A stretch of 64,000 nt of DNA from Procambarus clarkii (lineage: Eukaryota > Arthropoda > Malacostraca > Decapoda > Cambaridae): positions 34,562,689 through 34,626,688 of the forward strand of contig NC_091198.1 in the NCBI RefSeq assembly GCF_040958095.1, read 5' to 3'. The position numbers and the translations under genes were made by a program. Under the pieces are notes generated by a model. It saw only the letters and a list, made by a program, of their open reading frames with translations, had not been told where the DNA came from and made no database searches. Shown one piece after another: positions 44,225-55,450 of this stretch. Position 1 is the first letter of the stretch. Each line of letters begins with the position of its first letter.

Positions 44225-45689
44225 TTGAACTAGGTACCCCGCAGGGTGGTGTCCTCAGTCCTACCTTATTTAATATCTTAATAAACACGCTGTTAAACTC
44301 TATACCGAGCAAACCCAACGTCCACATCATTAGTTATGCTGATGATATAATGATACACACCACTGTGTATGCTAACACGCAGAACACTCTTAACTCTGTA
44401 TTAGACTCATGTCAGGACCTAAGTTTAATTAACTCAGCAGAGAAAACAAAGATACTAAATCGGCGCCCACCCAGGCAGGGAGGAGCTGTTGGCAAGATGC
44501 AACTGTCTAATGGCTCCCAGCTTGACTATGTAAACAGATTCAAATACCTTGGCCTTGAGGTGCCACTGTATGGTCCTGTTGTATTCAGACTCTGTCGTCA
44601 GTATAAAGAGAGGCTCCGAGCTCTCGAGGCTGTTGCAGGTTATCACTCAGGCTATGGTGCCAATGTCAGATTTGCCAAAATGATGTCCCTTGCATACATC
44701 AGATCTTTAGTGGATTATGCTGCACCTCTGCTTGTTTTGATGCCTGAAAGAAAACTTGGAGGGCTTGAAAAATTGCAGAACGAAGCCTTGAGGATAATCC
44801 TTGGGTGCCCTCGTACCACAAAGATACTTAATATGAGAAAGGAACTTAATATTCTGAGCGTTGTTGATCGTGTTACTGAAATTAACTGTCAAATTGGTAT
44901 AAAAATGCTTAGGCTAACTCATCCTAATCCTTGCACAGAAGCCCTCCAGAATTTCTTTATTGAAGATCAGCATTGTTCTAAATGGATAACAAAAACTGGA
45001 ACTCAACTCAGAATGTATCAGGTTCATGATTTGTACCAAGAGAAACAACAACGGCACTTTCCTGCATCGTGGGAGGTTACACCCTTTCCAGTTTTAATTG
45101 CTCCCTTTCCACCCAAGAAGCAAATTAGAGATCAGCCCAAGCTTCGTCTTGAGGCAAAACTCAACGCCTTAAGCCATATTGATGCTCTGTCCACAGAGCA
45201 TTCTCTCTCTCAAATCATATACACTGATGGTTCCCTACACCGCACCACGGGTGCAGCTGGAAGTGCAGTTGTCCTGACAATGGGCGATGGCTTGTACTTT
45301 GAGTGGGGGAGTCCGTATAAACAATTGGGCCTCTACCCTTCAGACCGAACTATTTGCCTTGATCCTTGCACTGAAATGTGTACAAGTCTCCAAACTTGAA
45401 ACATTAATTGTAAGTGACTCCTTATAAATCCTTAAATGCTCTCAACTCTTTAAGACATAACTGTAACATGCTTGTGTTCGAAGCTAGACACAAATACAAC
45501 AAAATTATTAAGGATGGTAACAGAGTCCATTTCATGTGGTCTCCATCTCATGTTGGCCTCCGAATGCATGACAGAGCTGATAAGTTAGCCAAAGAATCTG
45601 CCTTTAAAGGAGCCGTTGAGTGTAACCTTGGATTGTCAATGAGCAATCTGAGAGCAGCAGTACACCGAGAACTTCAACAAGTCTTGTAG
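44225..45689 (+). pseudogene. I-like C ORF2: RT end and RNase H
   Basis: RT: GTPQGGVLSPTLFNILIN, ISYADDIMIHTT (44333..44368), FKYLGLEVPL, LVDYAAPLLVLM and KLQNEALRIILGCPRTTKI. RNase H: QIIYTDGSLHRTTGAAGSAV (first Asp), Glu in TLQTELFALILAL in a shifted frame, then HFMWSPSHVGLRMHDRADKL (His, last Asp) and GLSMSNLRAAVHRELQQ. Frameshifts near 45318 and 45425. The C-terminal zinc-motif part lies beyond the LINE-A insertion at 46909..47170 (RLRLGYKYLWEFS, CKLCQQNYSHTLRHYVMEC, stop 47168..47170). Confidence 0.9.
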
Positions 45690-45797
45690 ATCTGAGACAA
45701 AGTGAAATTGACACCAGTAATTCCATCTATCATCATACTCATGCAAGAGGAGCCACACACCTATGGATCATCCAATAAAATCAGCAGACTTCTAGAT

Positions 45798-46898
45798 TCA
45801 GATTCAGATTCAGATTCAGATTCAGATGTTTATTCAGGTAAGGTATATACATACAAGTGATGTTACATTAATGGATTGATATATAGATAGATCTAGTACA
45901 TACAATGCCTAAAGCCACTATTACGCAATGCGTTTCGGGCAAGAAAACATTAATATCTAGAACTTAATACTAATTGAGCATAAAGAATAAAAGATGTTGA
46001 GAACAAATACAAATAAAGATAAAAAAAAGGGGGAAACATGACTGAACAAGCAGCACAAATACAATAGGTTGTTGCAACGGGTGGCACCTGTCCTCTTAAA
46101 AAGAACGTCGCTTTTGGCCGTTTGCCCGTATGGCCGAATTTGGACGTAATTTGAAAATGAAAAAAAAATTAAAATAAATTTGGGATTTCTTTTTTCAACA
46201 ACAGTAAGTTAAGGGTCCTCTGATAGGTTAGGTGGGCAGGAAATTCTCATAAAGTTTCAAAACGTTATGAAAAACGTGAATTTAAAGTGTCCTCTTATAA
46301 CCTCTGCGCGTAAGGCGGACGACTCAAATAGAAAACGGAACAGAACGTCACTTTTGTGAGTCGATTTCATTTCAAATTACGTCCAAATTTAGCCATATCG
46401 CGCATACCAGCCAAAAGTGACGTTCTTTTTAAGAGGACGGGTTGGACAAACAGTGTTGATTAAAAAAGAAAAAAAAAAAAAAAAAAAAGAAAATAACAGA
46501 CATGGGTTGACAATAGAGGAGTGAGGTAGATTACAGGGAATTTATTAGGTAGTGTTTAGTTTTTATCTTAAACTGGTTGAGAGAGGTACAGTCTTTAACA
46601 TGGTTGGGAAGGTCATTCCACATTCTGGGCCCCTTGATTTGCAGAGCATTTCTAGTTTGATTAAGACGTACTCTAGGAATATCAAAACTGTATTTATTTC
46701 TGGTGTGGTGCTCATGGGTTCTGTTACAACCTACTATGAAGCTTTTAAGATCAGGATTGGCATTATAGTTTAGCGTTTTATATATGTATAATACACATGA
46801 GAGAATGTGCAGAGACTTAATATCTAACATATTAAGAGATTTGAGTAGGGGTACCGAGTGATGTCTGGGGCCAGAGTTGGATATTGTTCTAATAGCTG
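45798..46898 (-). mobile_element. LINE-A 3' fragment with (ATTCAG)n tail, inserted in I-like C
   Basis: 'ttctagat' lies on the left and 'ttctaatagat' on the right. The tail is five copies of 'ttcaga' (45798..45828) and not TTGTA or AAAT. The 3' UTR and the ORF2 C-terminus (46531..46830 minus) follow. A MITE is inserted at about 46075..46441. Confidence 0.9.
46088..46440. mobile_element. MITE with about 80-bp terminal inverted repeats
   Basis: The left arm CCTGTCCTCTTAAAAAGAAC and the inverse of the right arm agree closely for about 32 bases. After a short mismatch, 'aatttggacgtaatttgaaa' (left, near 46135) matches the inverse of 'tttcaaattacgtccaaatt' (right, near 46370). It interrupts the LINE-A 3' UTR between 'acaatagg' and 'gacaaaca'. 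'ggttg' on both sides may be the TSD. No protein. Confidence 0.8.
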
Positions 46899-47492
46899 TT
46901 CTAATAGATGTTACTACTGCTCGGCTTAGACTCGGTTACAAGTATCTCTGGGAATTCTCATTATCTGCCGATGTAGACCTGACCAAATGTAAACTGTGTC
47001 AACAAAATTATTCGCACACCCTCCGTCACTATGTGATGGAGTGCGAAAAGATATGTGAATTTAGAGGCAATTCTATAACGAATGTTCCAGCGATGTGTAA
47101 ATATTTCATTCAAAATGATCTGCTACCAGGAATTTTAGCCAAATATCCCCAGTTTGCTAACTGTAGGTAGTAACTAAGTGATTGTAACCTATCCACCGCT
47201 GCCCACTGGATGGGGGGCGGTGTGCAGGACAAACATATAAATTTTGACACTAGCTCTCCACATATGTCAGTTGCTTAATTTAGAACCTGTACTTGAGGTC
47301 GATCTCGAACCCATTGTTGATGTGACGACTTATATTGAATTTTGTAACTAGCTCATCAAGATTGTAACTTGCTTAGCTAAATGAATTGTGGGGTTCAGTC
47401 CCTGAGCCCGTTATGTGTCTCTGTAACCCTTTCCACTACCGCCCACAAGATGGGTATGGGGTTCATAATAAATGAACTAAACTAACTAAACT

Positions 47493-47615
47493 AAGCCCGA
47501 AACGCTATGCTAGTGGCTTTACAAGAATGTAAAAAATCAATGCTATGTACTCTCATAAACCCAATGTACCTACTTGTATATATATATAAATAATGAAATA
47601 AATAAATAAATTTTG
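47493..47615 (+). mobile_element. LINE-B 3' end fragment
   Basis: 'gcccgaaacgctatgctagt', 'cataaacccaatgtacctac' and an 'aataaataaataaa' tail. Confidence 0.88.
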
Positions 47616-47639
47616 AAATTTTAATTTAAGTGAAGTTCC

Positions 47640-47971
47640 CGCCTCGAGTTGAGTCAGCCAATGAGAATGTGCTGGCTTGTCTTGGCTGTGATTGGCGGGC
47701 GTCGCGCTTCGTTATGTTATATCTACAAAATCCCTAATAAGGTGTATCAGTGAATAATGCAATAAGTATATATATATTTTTTAAATATTTAAAAGTCATT
47801 ATATTTTTTTAGATTTTTGTACTTAGGTAGTAAGGTCAGTAGTTGTGAAACTCGCGGAAAATCTCTTCAATATTTCAGAGGTTTGTTTCCAACGTCCGCT
47901 CTCTTACTGTTATTTGGAGAAGGACGATTGTTTTGTTATTGAACAAACACTGGCATCTCCAAGTACTCTGT
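47640..47971 (+). promoter_or_regulatory. Candidate promoter and non-coding first exon
   Basis: A non-repetitive block between repeats. It has CCAAT at 47658..47662 and an inverted box ATTGG at 47691..47695, followed by 'cgggcgtcgcgc'. About 280 bases on, 'tccaagtactctgt' meets the donor GTAAGT at 47972. No ATG-initiated frame of note lies in it. The next plus-strand host exon is the BTB exon at 62274, which starts with a short 5' UTR after an acceptor, so a link is possible. This is inference; no TATA box and no transcript evidence. Confidence 0.35.
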
Positions 47972-48129
47972 GTAAGTATTGGTGCACACTTGGGTGTAAT
48001 TATTAACTTGTCAATGTCTGGGAGGCGAGGGAAAAAGTGTAGGTTGTATTAGTAAGGTAGAGGAGTGTGGTGAAGGTTGCGTGGAGGGGCGAGAGGTGGT
48101 GGCGTCGGCCCCGAGTGGAGGAGAGCCGC

Positions 48130-48600
48130 GCCATCACCTCCAGCCTGGGCTGTCCCTGCCACCCCCACGCTCTCTCTGCCACCAACACGCTCTCCCTGCC
48201 ATCACTATACATTTTTCCTACCACCACATTGTTCTTCCTGCCACCACTATGCTCACACAGCTATGGCCACATAATTTTCTCACCTCTATGCTGTACCTGC
48301 CACCACTATACTCTCTCTACCACCACCTCACACTTTATTCTGCCCTCTCCATGCCCTCCTTACCACTTCCCACGCTCCCCCTACCACAACCATGCTCTCC
48401 CTACCACCACCACTCCTTACCACCACAACACTCCCTGACACCTCCACACTCCATGCCACCACCACTCTACCATCAGCACCCCACTCCGTGCCACCACCGC
48501 CGCTTTTCGCCACTCTACTTGCTGGTAGTGCCACTCTCCGTTCTGCCACCGCCACTGTCGCCACACCACCACTCCGTGCTGCCACACCGCCATTCTCCGT
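48130..48600 (+). repeat. CTGCCACCAC-type degenerate minisatellite
   Basis: Irregular repeats of 'ctgccaccac' and 'ccaccactctcc', roughly every 15-40 bases. Long open frames exist on both strands because of the composition; no gene is implied. Confidence 0.8.
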
Positions 48601-48695
48601 GCCGCTACCAGCTCTCACAAGTTGAGCCTGGCCTTGGGTCAGGCTTGGGGAGTATAAGAACTCCCAGAACCCTATCAAGCAGGTATCAACCCGCC
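48601..48695 (+). pseudogene. CR1-like LINE 3' terminus
   Basis: 'gctctcacaagttgagcctg' through 'aagaactcccagaaccctat' matches 1045..1125 and the reverse of 51880..51940. Non-coding piece of under 100 bp. Confidence 0.8.
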
Positions 48696-49374
48696 ACACT
48701 GTAACTCTCAGGGTTGTGGCAGCATTGAGACATGACCACCGCCTACAAAATTCTCAGAGGAATTCAAGAGGGTGGACAAAGATAAACTATTTAGCATGGG
48801 TGGAACATGAACAAGGGGGGGGGGGGGTGCAGGACAGACTTTTTTAGACCAAAATTGGAATTTGCAGTAGTTTAAGGGTGATCATATCTCAAGAAGCACA
48901 TAAATAAACTGGAAAAGGTGCAAAGGCATGCTACAAAATGGCTTCTTGAGCTGAAAAACAAGAGTTACGAGGAGAGACTAGAGGCGTTAAACATGCCAAA
49001 ACTAGACGATAGAAGCAAAAAAAAGAGGCGATATAATCACCACTACAAAATTAATAACAGGAATCGACCAAATTGAGAGAGGAATTCCTGAAACCACCAA
49101 CTTTAAGAACGAGAGGACCCAGCTTCAAGCTAAGGAAACAAAGGTGTCGAAAAAGTACTTAGTAGAAAGTTTTCTTTGCAAACAGATTGGTAGAAGGTTG
49201 GAACAAGTTAAACGAGATGGTGGTACCTACTATATTCAGTATGGTGGTGCAGGCCAAAACCATCAGTAGTTTCAAAGCGTTTCTGTGACAGAGTACTGGG
49301 AAGATGGGACACCTTGAGCATAGCTTTCATCCTGTAGTTACACTTGGGTAATTACAGGTGGAAACTTAGTAAAA
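48696..49374 (+). pseudogene. Old CR1-like LINE fragment
   Basis: Broken frames around 48900..49200 give an RRATKWLLE-like stretch, YEERLEALNMPKL, KKRRYN, ITGIDQIERGIPE and NRLVEGWNKL. These follow the thumb and C-terminal order of CR1-like RT proteins. A run of 13 G lies at 48817. Many stops; long dead. Confidence 0.6.
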
Positions 49375-49865
49375 AAAATTTCAGTGTCAGGGTAGTTAAC
49401 GAATGGAATGCACTAGACAGTGATGTACTGGAGGCAATCTCCATTATGTGAAGGCTAAGTGGAGGCTTAGGGGCCTGAGCTGAGTGGACAACGCTTCAGA
49501 TTCGTAGTTCCAAGGTTCTGGGTTCGATCCCCAATTGAGGCGGAAACAAATGGGCAGTTTCTTTCACCCTGATGCCCCTGTTACCTAGCAGTAAATAGGT
49601 ACCTGAGAGTTAGACAGCTGCTACGGGCGGCTTCCTGAGGGTGTGTAACAAAAAGTAGACCTGGTCGAGGACCGGGCCGTAGGGACGCTAAGCCCCGAAA
49701 TCATCTCAAGATAACCTTAAGATAACCTCCATACACAGATTTAAATGTAGATAATATAAGAGCCCAATAGGCTCAGGAACCTGTGCACCAGTTGATTGAC
49801 AGTTGAGAGGCGGGACCAGATAATCAAAGCTCAACCCCTGCAAGCACAACTAGGCAAGTACAGGA
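49375..49865 (+). pseudogene. Second old CR1-like LINE 3' end, split by a SINE
   Basis: SVRVVNEWNALDSDVLEA-like coding before the SINE, and SIHRFK then 'gcccaataggctcaggaacc' and 'gaggcgggaccagataatca' after it. Confidence 0.6.
49463..49735 (+). mobile_element. tRNA-derived SINE, diverged copy
   Basis: B box in GGGTTCGATCCCC, body 'ctgttacctagcagtaaata', 'ggtcgaggaccgggccgtag', tail 'aagataaccttaagataacc'. It differs from 8986..9233 by many substitutions and an insertion near 49640, so it is an older copy or subfamily. Confidence 0.85.
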
Positions 49866-50468
49866 GTTTGGGCTAGTAGCTGCTGCTGTCTGGCAACTGG
49901 GAAAGAAAATTACACTTCGTGTAATTGATCTAAATTTGTCAAAACTATCTACTTTGTTCTTGTTCATCATTATGATTGTTAAAGTAATTTTAAATATGAA
50001 AAGAACAAACTTTTTAACTTAAAAAATACTTAACATAAGGAATACATAAAAAAATATTTTGTAAAACTATGAACTGAATATTTATTTTACTAAAATAAAA
50101 TTTTTTGACCATTTTGTAAATTTTTTGAAATTGTTGTTCTAGTTCTATGCATTGGAAATACGTTCGTTATTTTACTGAATTAATTGTACCAGAATGTCTA
50201 TTATAGCTGTTCAGTGATACAAAATAATGTTTTGTGTAGTTTGTTTTACTATTTGTTTTTAGAATGTATGAAAAAGAACACACTGTGGTGTACAGAAATA
50301 TTGTGTTTGGAACAGTTAGGGTATTGAATTAATTGGACCATATTTTCTATTGTGAAATAAGCTCAAAAACATCTTGTATTTAGTTAATTTTTTAATTGAA
50401 TTTACTTTTTAATGGTATCACTAGAAAGGGTAGGTAATTTTCATACAATATGCAACAGACATACTGTA
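49866..50468. other. AT-rich sequence, probably intron or intergenic
   Basis: Unique-looking, strongly AT-rich, no frames, no repeats I recognise. Confidence 0.4.
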
Positions 50469-51337
50469 TCTATATAAATAAAAATGTAAATGTTCGTTTT
50501 GTTCAAAATCGCTAATCTCCAAAAGTTCTTCACTGATTGCTTTGAAATTTTGACACATTCCATTCAAATACGCAAGTTTTTTATATACCTATTATATAGA
50601 TGTCACGTCTGTGACAGGTAAAAACGTACTTTTTTTGGAAAAACTGTTTTTCATGCAAGTTTTCATACGAGGGAAATATCTGAAACCTCTTTATCGATTG
50701 CTTTGAAATTTTGACACAATGTTGCATTCGAATACACACACGTTTTTATATACAGTACCTACTATATAGATGCCACATCTGTGATGGATAAAAACTTTTT
50801 TTTTTAAACAGCGCCATCTGTTCGACGTAAAAGCAACATACGCTATACAAAATATTTTACGATTCCATTTCAATGTTTCTGATTGCATTGTTAAATTAAA
50901 TTTTCATTGATTTTGATTTATTTTCATTTTGATTTATTTTGTGTGATATTGTGTTGGAATTAAGCCATGTCGTTTACCATACAGTTCATTTCGTGAGTAT
51001 AGTTTATTTTTTTTTTTTTTTCATTTTTTAACTAATTATTTTTCAGTGATGGGAACATCAGGACATTTGATGTTCCAATTTTTCTGATGGGAACATCAGA
51101 TCATTTGGGAACACATCCGACAGGGGAGTGGGGAATGGCGGGGAGGACGAGGAGACGGGGGAGGGGGAGAATGGTGAGGATGACGAGGGGACTTGGGAGT
51201 GGGAAATTGTTAGGAGGATGAGGGGACGGGAAGGGAGGGAATGGTGGAGAGGACAGGGGGAACGAAGGCGGGTTGCTGTGGCTCGGCAACACCCATGCGT
51301 TGATGAGCCACAGCAACGCACGGCCGGGTACAGCTAG
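50469..51337 (+). mobile_element. Non-autonomous Helitron
   Basis: It starts TCTATATAAATAAAAATG after an A and ends CTAG before a T, so it sits between A and T without target duplication, as Helitrons do. A perfect 13-bp stem, GTTGCTGTGGCTC at 51272..51284 and its inverse at 51305..51317, lies 20 bases before the CTAG end. Two diverged copies of 'gattgctttgaaattttgac' (50535 and 50696) lie inside. No Rep/helicase frame. 51115..51270 is a G-rich gggga-type simple repeat. Confidence 0.88.
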
Positions 51338-51839
51338 TAAATAATAAAAATAAAAATTTAAATTGAATTGAATTCAGTATGGAGCCAAAACAGAAGTGCC
51401 ACAATGAAAGGATTAAAAGCAACCAAGCATCCTAAGCTGTTGGATAACATGGAAAGTAATATTTCACTGGGACATTAATCAAAAACCTATTGTGACGCGT
51501 AATTGTGCATCACTTTTGTTTTTATTTTCAATGTGCATTTTCATGCATATATATTAAGCATTAAATAAAATCTTAAGGATTCCACTTGATAATATTTATT
51601 TTTGTTATTTAAAAAATTTTTAGATAAGAAAACAGTACAGTGGTTGAATATTTGTTAAATAAAATGCATATTTAATTAAGCCACTAGTTTGCAGAGCATT
51701 TCTGGCAAAATGTACCATTTCTTATAATGATATACTGTACTGTATAGTATATGTGCATTGCTAATTAGGAGATATGCATGTTGTATTTTGTATATTTAAT
51801 TTATTTTTTCAATATAAATAACTGCAGTACAGTTTTCAT
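51338..51839. other. AT-rich unassigned sequence
   Basis: No frame or recognisable element. A faint 'ccactagtttgcagagcatt' at 51681 recalls the LINE-B 3' UTR. Confidence 0.4.
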
Positions 51840-51895
51840 GCAGTACAGTATTTATGCGGTACCTGCTTAACCTGCTTGATGGGGATCTGGGAGTT

Positions 51896-54800
51896 CTACT
51901 CCCCAAGCCCGGCCTGAAGCCAGGCTCGACTTGTGAGAGTTTGGTCCACCAGACTGTTGCTTGGAGCGGCCCGCAGGCCCACATACCCACCACAGCCCAA
52001 CTGATCCGGAACTTTTCTTTGAAAACAGTCCAGTTTTCTCTTGGAGATGTCCATGGTTGTTCCGGCAATATTTCTTATAGTCGCTGGGAGGACGTTGAAC
52101 AACCGCGGGCCTCTGATGTTTATACAGTTTTCTCTGATTGTGCCTATGGCACTTCTGCTCTTCACTGGTTCAATATTGCATTTTCTTCCATATCGTTCAC
52201 TCCAGTATGTTGTTATTTTACTGTGTAGATTTGGGCCCTCGCCCTCCAGTATTTTCCATGTGTACAGTATATTATTTGGTATCTCTCTCGTCTCCTTTCT
52301 AGAGAGTACATTTGGAGAGCTTTGAGATGATCCCAATAATTTTGGCGTTTTATCTCGTCTATGCGTGCCGTATATGTTGTCTGTATTCCCTCTTATTTCA
52401 GCAATCTCTCCTGCTCTGAAGGGGGAAGTGAGTACTGAGCAGTACTTGAGACGGAACAACACAAGTGACTTGAAGAGTACAACCATTGTGGTGGGACCCC
52501 TGGATTTGAAAGTTCTTGTAATCCATCTGATCATTTTTCTGGCTGACGTAATATTTGCTTGGTTATGCTCCCTAAACGTTAGATCGTCGGACATTATTAT
52601 TCCCAAATCCTTGACATGCTGTTTTTCTACTATGGGAAGATTCGATTGTGTTTTGTACCCTGTATTATGTTTCAGATCCTCATTTTTGCCGTACCTGAGT
52701 GCCTGAAATTTATTACTGTTAAACATCATGTTATTTTCTGCTGCCCAATCGAAAACTTTGTTGACATCTGCTTGTAATTTTTCAATGTCTTCAGCAGAGG
52801 TAATTTTCATGCTGATTTTTGTGTCATCTGCGAAGGATGACACGAAGCTGTGACGTGTATTTTTGTCTATGTCTGGTATGAGAATAAGGAACAGCAGTGG
52901 TGCAAGGACTGTACCTTGAGGTACAGAGCTTTTAACATCGCTTGGACTCGATTTTATTTGATTGACTCTTACTCTTTGTGTTCTGTTTGACAGGAAATTG
53001 AGTATCCAGCGTCCCACTTTTCCAGTTATTCCAATTGACCTCATTTTGTGAGCTATCACCCCATGGTCACATTTGTCGAACGCCTTTGCAAAGTCTGTGT
53101 ATACAACATCTGCATTTTGCTTTTCTTCTAGAGCTTCTGGGATTTTATCATAGTGGTTGAGTAACTGTGACAGACAGGATCTTCCCGCTCTAAATCCATG
53201 TTGTCCTGGGTTGTGCAACTCATTGTTTTCCATAAAACTAGAAATTTGATTCCTAATCACTCTTTCAAACACTTTTATTATGTGTGATGTTAGTGCAACT
53301 GGCCTATAATTTTTTGCCAAGGCTTTACTCCCCCCCTTGTGCAATGGAGCTATATCTGCAGATTTAAGTGCTGCTGGTATCTCCCCTGTATCCAGGCTCT
53401 TTCTCCATATTACGCTGAGTGCTCCCACTACTGGTACTTTACATTTCTTTATGAATATTGAATTCCATGAGTTATGCCCAGGAGCTGAGTGCATAGGCAT
53501 ATTGTCAATTTCTCTTTCAATGTCTTCCGTGTTTGTGGTAATATCCGGTATATTATCTGCAGCTTGAATGTCATTCATAAAGAAGCTGTCTGGGTCATCA
53601 ACTTTCATGTTGTTTATTGGTGTGCTAAACATAGCCTCATACTGGCTTCTTAGAATTTCACTAATCTCTTTGTTGTCATCTGTGTACATACCTTCATTTG
53701 TAATTAACGGTCCAATACTGGTCGAGGTTTTTGATTTTGCGTATGTGAAAAAATATTTCAGATTTTTCTTTATCTCTTGTGTCGCTTTCTGTTCCAATTC
53801 CATTTCCTCAGACTCATATGATTGCTTCAACGTTTGTTCTATTTCTTCGATCTTCCTGCTTAGACTTATTTTCCTTGCTTGTGATAGTTGTGTCTGCCGA
53901 AGCATTTCCGTTATTTTTTTCCTTCTCCTGTACAGTCGTCTGCGTTCTCTTTCTAGAGTGGTCCTCTTTCTGCCCCTCCTCACAGGCACGTGCTTCAAGC
54001 AGACCTTGTAAGCTTCAGCTGTCAGTTGAGCTATTCCCTGGGTGGGAGTTTTCTCGCTTAAGATCGTCTCCCATTGAATGGTTGTAAGGTCTACATTTAT
54101 TTTTTCCCAGTCGATCCTCTTATTGTTGAAATTGAATTGATTGAATATTCCTTCTCGCTTGTTGGGTCTCTTAGACCTACTACCGTTATTTATGGTAGTT
54201 CGCACTTCAATGAGCTTATGGTCTGAGTATGAAGTATCTGAGATTGTAATGTCTCTGATTAGTTCATCATTGTTTGTGAATAACAAGTCTAGTGTGTTTT
54301 CGTTCCTAGTTGGTTCTGTAATCTGTTGATTGAGCGAGAATTTGTCACAGAATCTCAAAAGTTCTCTGATCTGTGGTTGGTTATTTCCCGGGTCAATCCC
54401 TGCTATGATATTTGTGTTTGCCATTCTCCATCTTAGACTCGGTAAATTGAAATCTTCAAGGAATATCTGGAGCTGGGTTTGCTAGGTTACCAAGTATGTT
54501 CTCTATTTTGTGCATCTGCTCTGTGAATTCCTCAACCGTTGTATCTGGCAGTTTATATATGAGAATAATAATTAGGTTTAGTTTCTCTACCTTAATTCCA
54601 AGTACCTCTACCACCTCATTAGTTGATTTTAGTAGTTCTGTACATACCAGGTCGTCTTTAATATACAGACCTACTCCTCCATTTGACCAAGTTTTTCTAT
54701 CACATCTATATAAACTATAATTTGGAATCCAGATTTCACCATCCATGTAATCTTTTGTATGAGTTTCCGTGAATGCCCCAAATATTGAGTTTGACTAATA

Positions 54801-54957
54801 GGAGGCCATTTATGAACTTAACTTTATTTCTTGACTTTGGCTTTAAACCTTGAATGTTTGCAAATATGAATGATTGTCCATATTGTGTGTCACTTCTGGA
54901 AGGTTTTGGTAGTTCTCCCTCCTCTCTACCCTGACCCAGGGTGTGTTGTTGTGGCAA
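51896..54957 (-). pseudogene. CR1-like LINE ORF2: endonuclease and reverse transcriptase
   Basis: One open stretch of 842 codons (54424..51896), with the N-terminal endonuclease part in two other frames (54456..54746 and around 54736..54957). Endonuclease: SFIFANIQGLKPKSRNKVKF, VGLYIKDDLVC, then EPTRNENTLDLLFTNND and SYSDHKLIE. RT: YRPVALTSHIIKVFERV, DVVYTDFAKAFDKCDHGVI, SSVPQGTVLAPLLFLILIPD, and SFADDTKISM at about 52820..52850. C-terminus: HVKDLGIIMSDDLTFREHNQ, RGPRLFNVLPATIRN. The break near 54440 is a frameshift; the rest of the frame is clean, so this copy is fairly young. Confidence 0.92.
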
Positions 54958-55450
54958 TGGTTTGTCCAGTTTTGGAAGTGATACTGGGGAGTGAGGTAGT
55001 CTCTGTGTAGTTGGGGGGGTGTAGTATGTGTGGGCTTGATGACGAACTGTAGTCCAGTCTTGGGCATTTCTCCCTCTCCATCCGTACTTTTGCCACGTTT
55101 CTGTCTTGTCTGTTTCTCCCTCTGTTTCTGCCTGTCTCTAAAAATTTTTCATGGCTATTGTATTGGACTTCCTCTCTTATATAGTGCTGTGTACCTCTGA
55201 CGTGGAAATCAGGGCAATGAAGATTGTAGCATTTCCTTTCATTAACTGAGAGTTTGCATAGCTTAGGGTGAAAATATCTACACTCTGTATCAAAACGACA
55301 TCTGCCTTTCCCTAACCAGTTTCGGCATTTCCGTGGGTGCATGAATGTGCATTCCGTGCCTCTGGGCCCATATCTGCACTGTCCTTTTGCATAATACCTG
55401 CAAATATTTTCATCTGTGAATGTATTCTTCTTGTTTGTACCCGTGCACGA
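54926..55450 (-). pseudogene. CR1-like LINE ORF1 with three CCCH zinc fingers
   Basis: Minus-strand frame through MHPRKC (55342) and further upstream to a TAG near 55455. Three consecutive CCCH-type fingers: CRYYAKGQCRYGPRGTEC with following H, CRNWLGKGRCRFDTECRYFH and CKLSVNERKCYNLHCPDFH. Then a polar tail (RGRNRQDRNVAKVRMEREK, many Ser/Thr/Pro) of about 90 residues. CCCH fingers bind single-stranded RNA in other proteins, which would suit an RNA-coating ORF1. Beyond the TAG the frame continues in similar style to about 55520, so the true start may be lost. The start at 55342 is only the first Met. Confidence 0.75.

Larger units (their letters stand above)
44211..47490 (+). mobile_element. 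I-like C LINE, 5'-truncated, with a LINE-A inserted
   Basis: The sequence proper is 44211..45797 and about 46904..47490. It starts inside the RT (DFELGTPQGGVLSPTLFNIL) and runs through RNase H to the 3' UTR 'cattgttgatgtgacgactt' and the 'aactaaactaactaaacta' tail. The copy at 14650..21028 is the same family in the other orientation. It lies between two LINE-B pieces (44050..44210 and 47493..47615), so it may itself have landed in a LINE-B. Confidence 0.9.

Noticed and set aside
48067..48704. Proline/histidine/serine-rich proteins encoded on both strands
   Set aside because: Result of the low-complexity CTGCCACC repeat; several frames are open at once.
53337..54087. Plus-strand hydrophobic proteins
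   Set aside because: Complementary-strand shadows of the CR1-like LINE ORF2.
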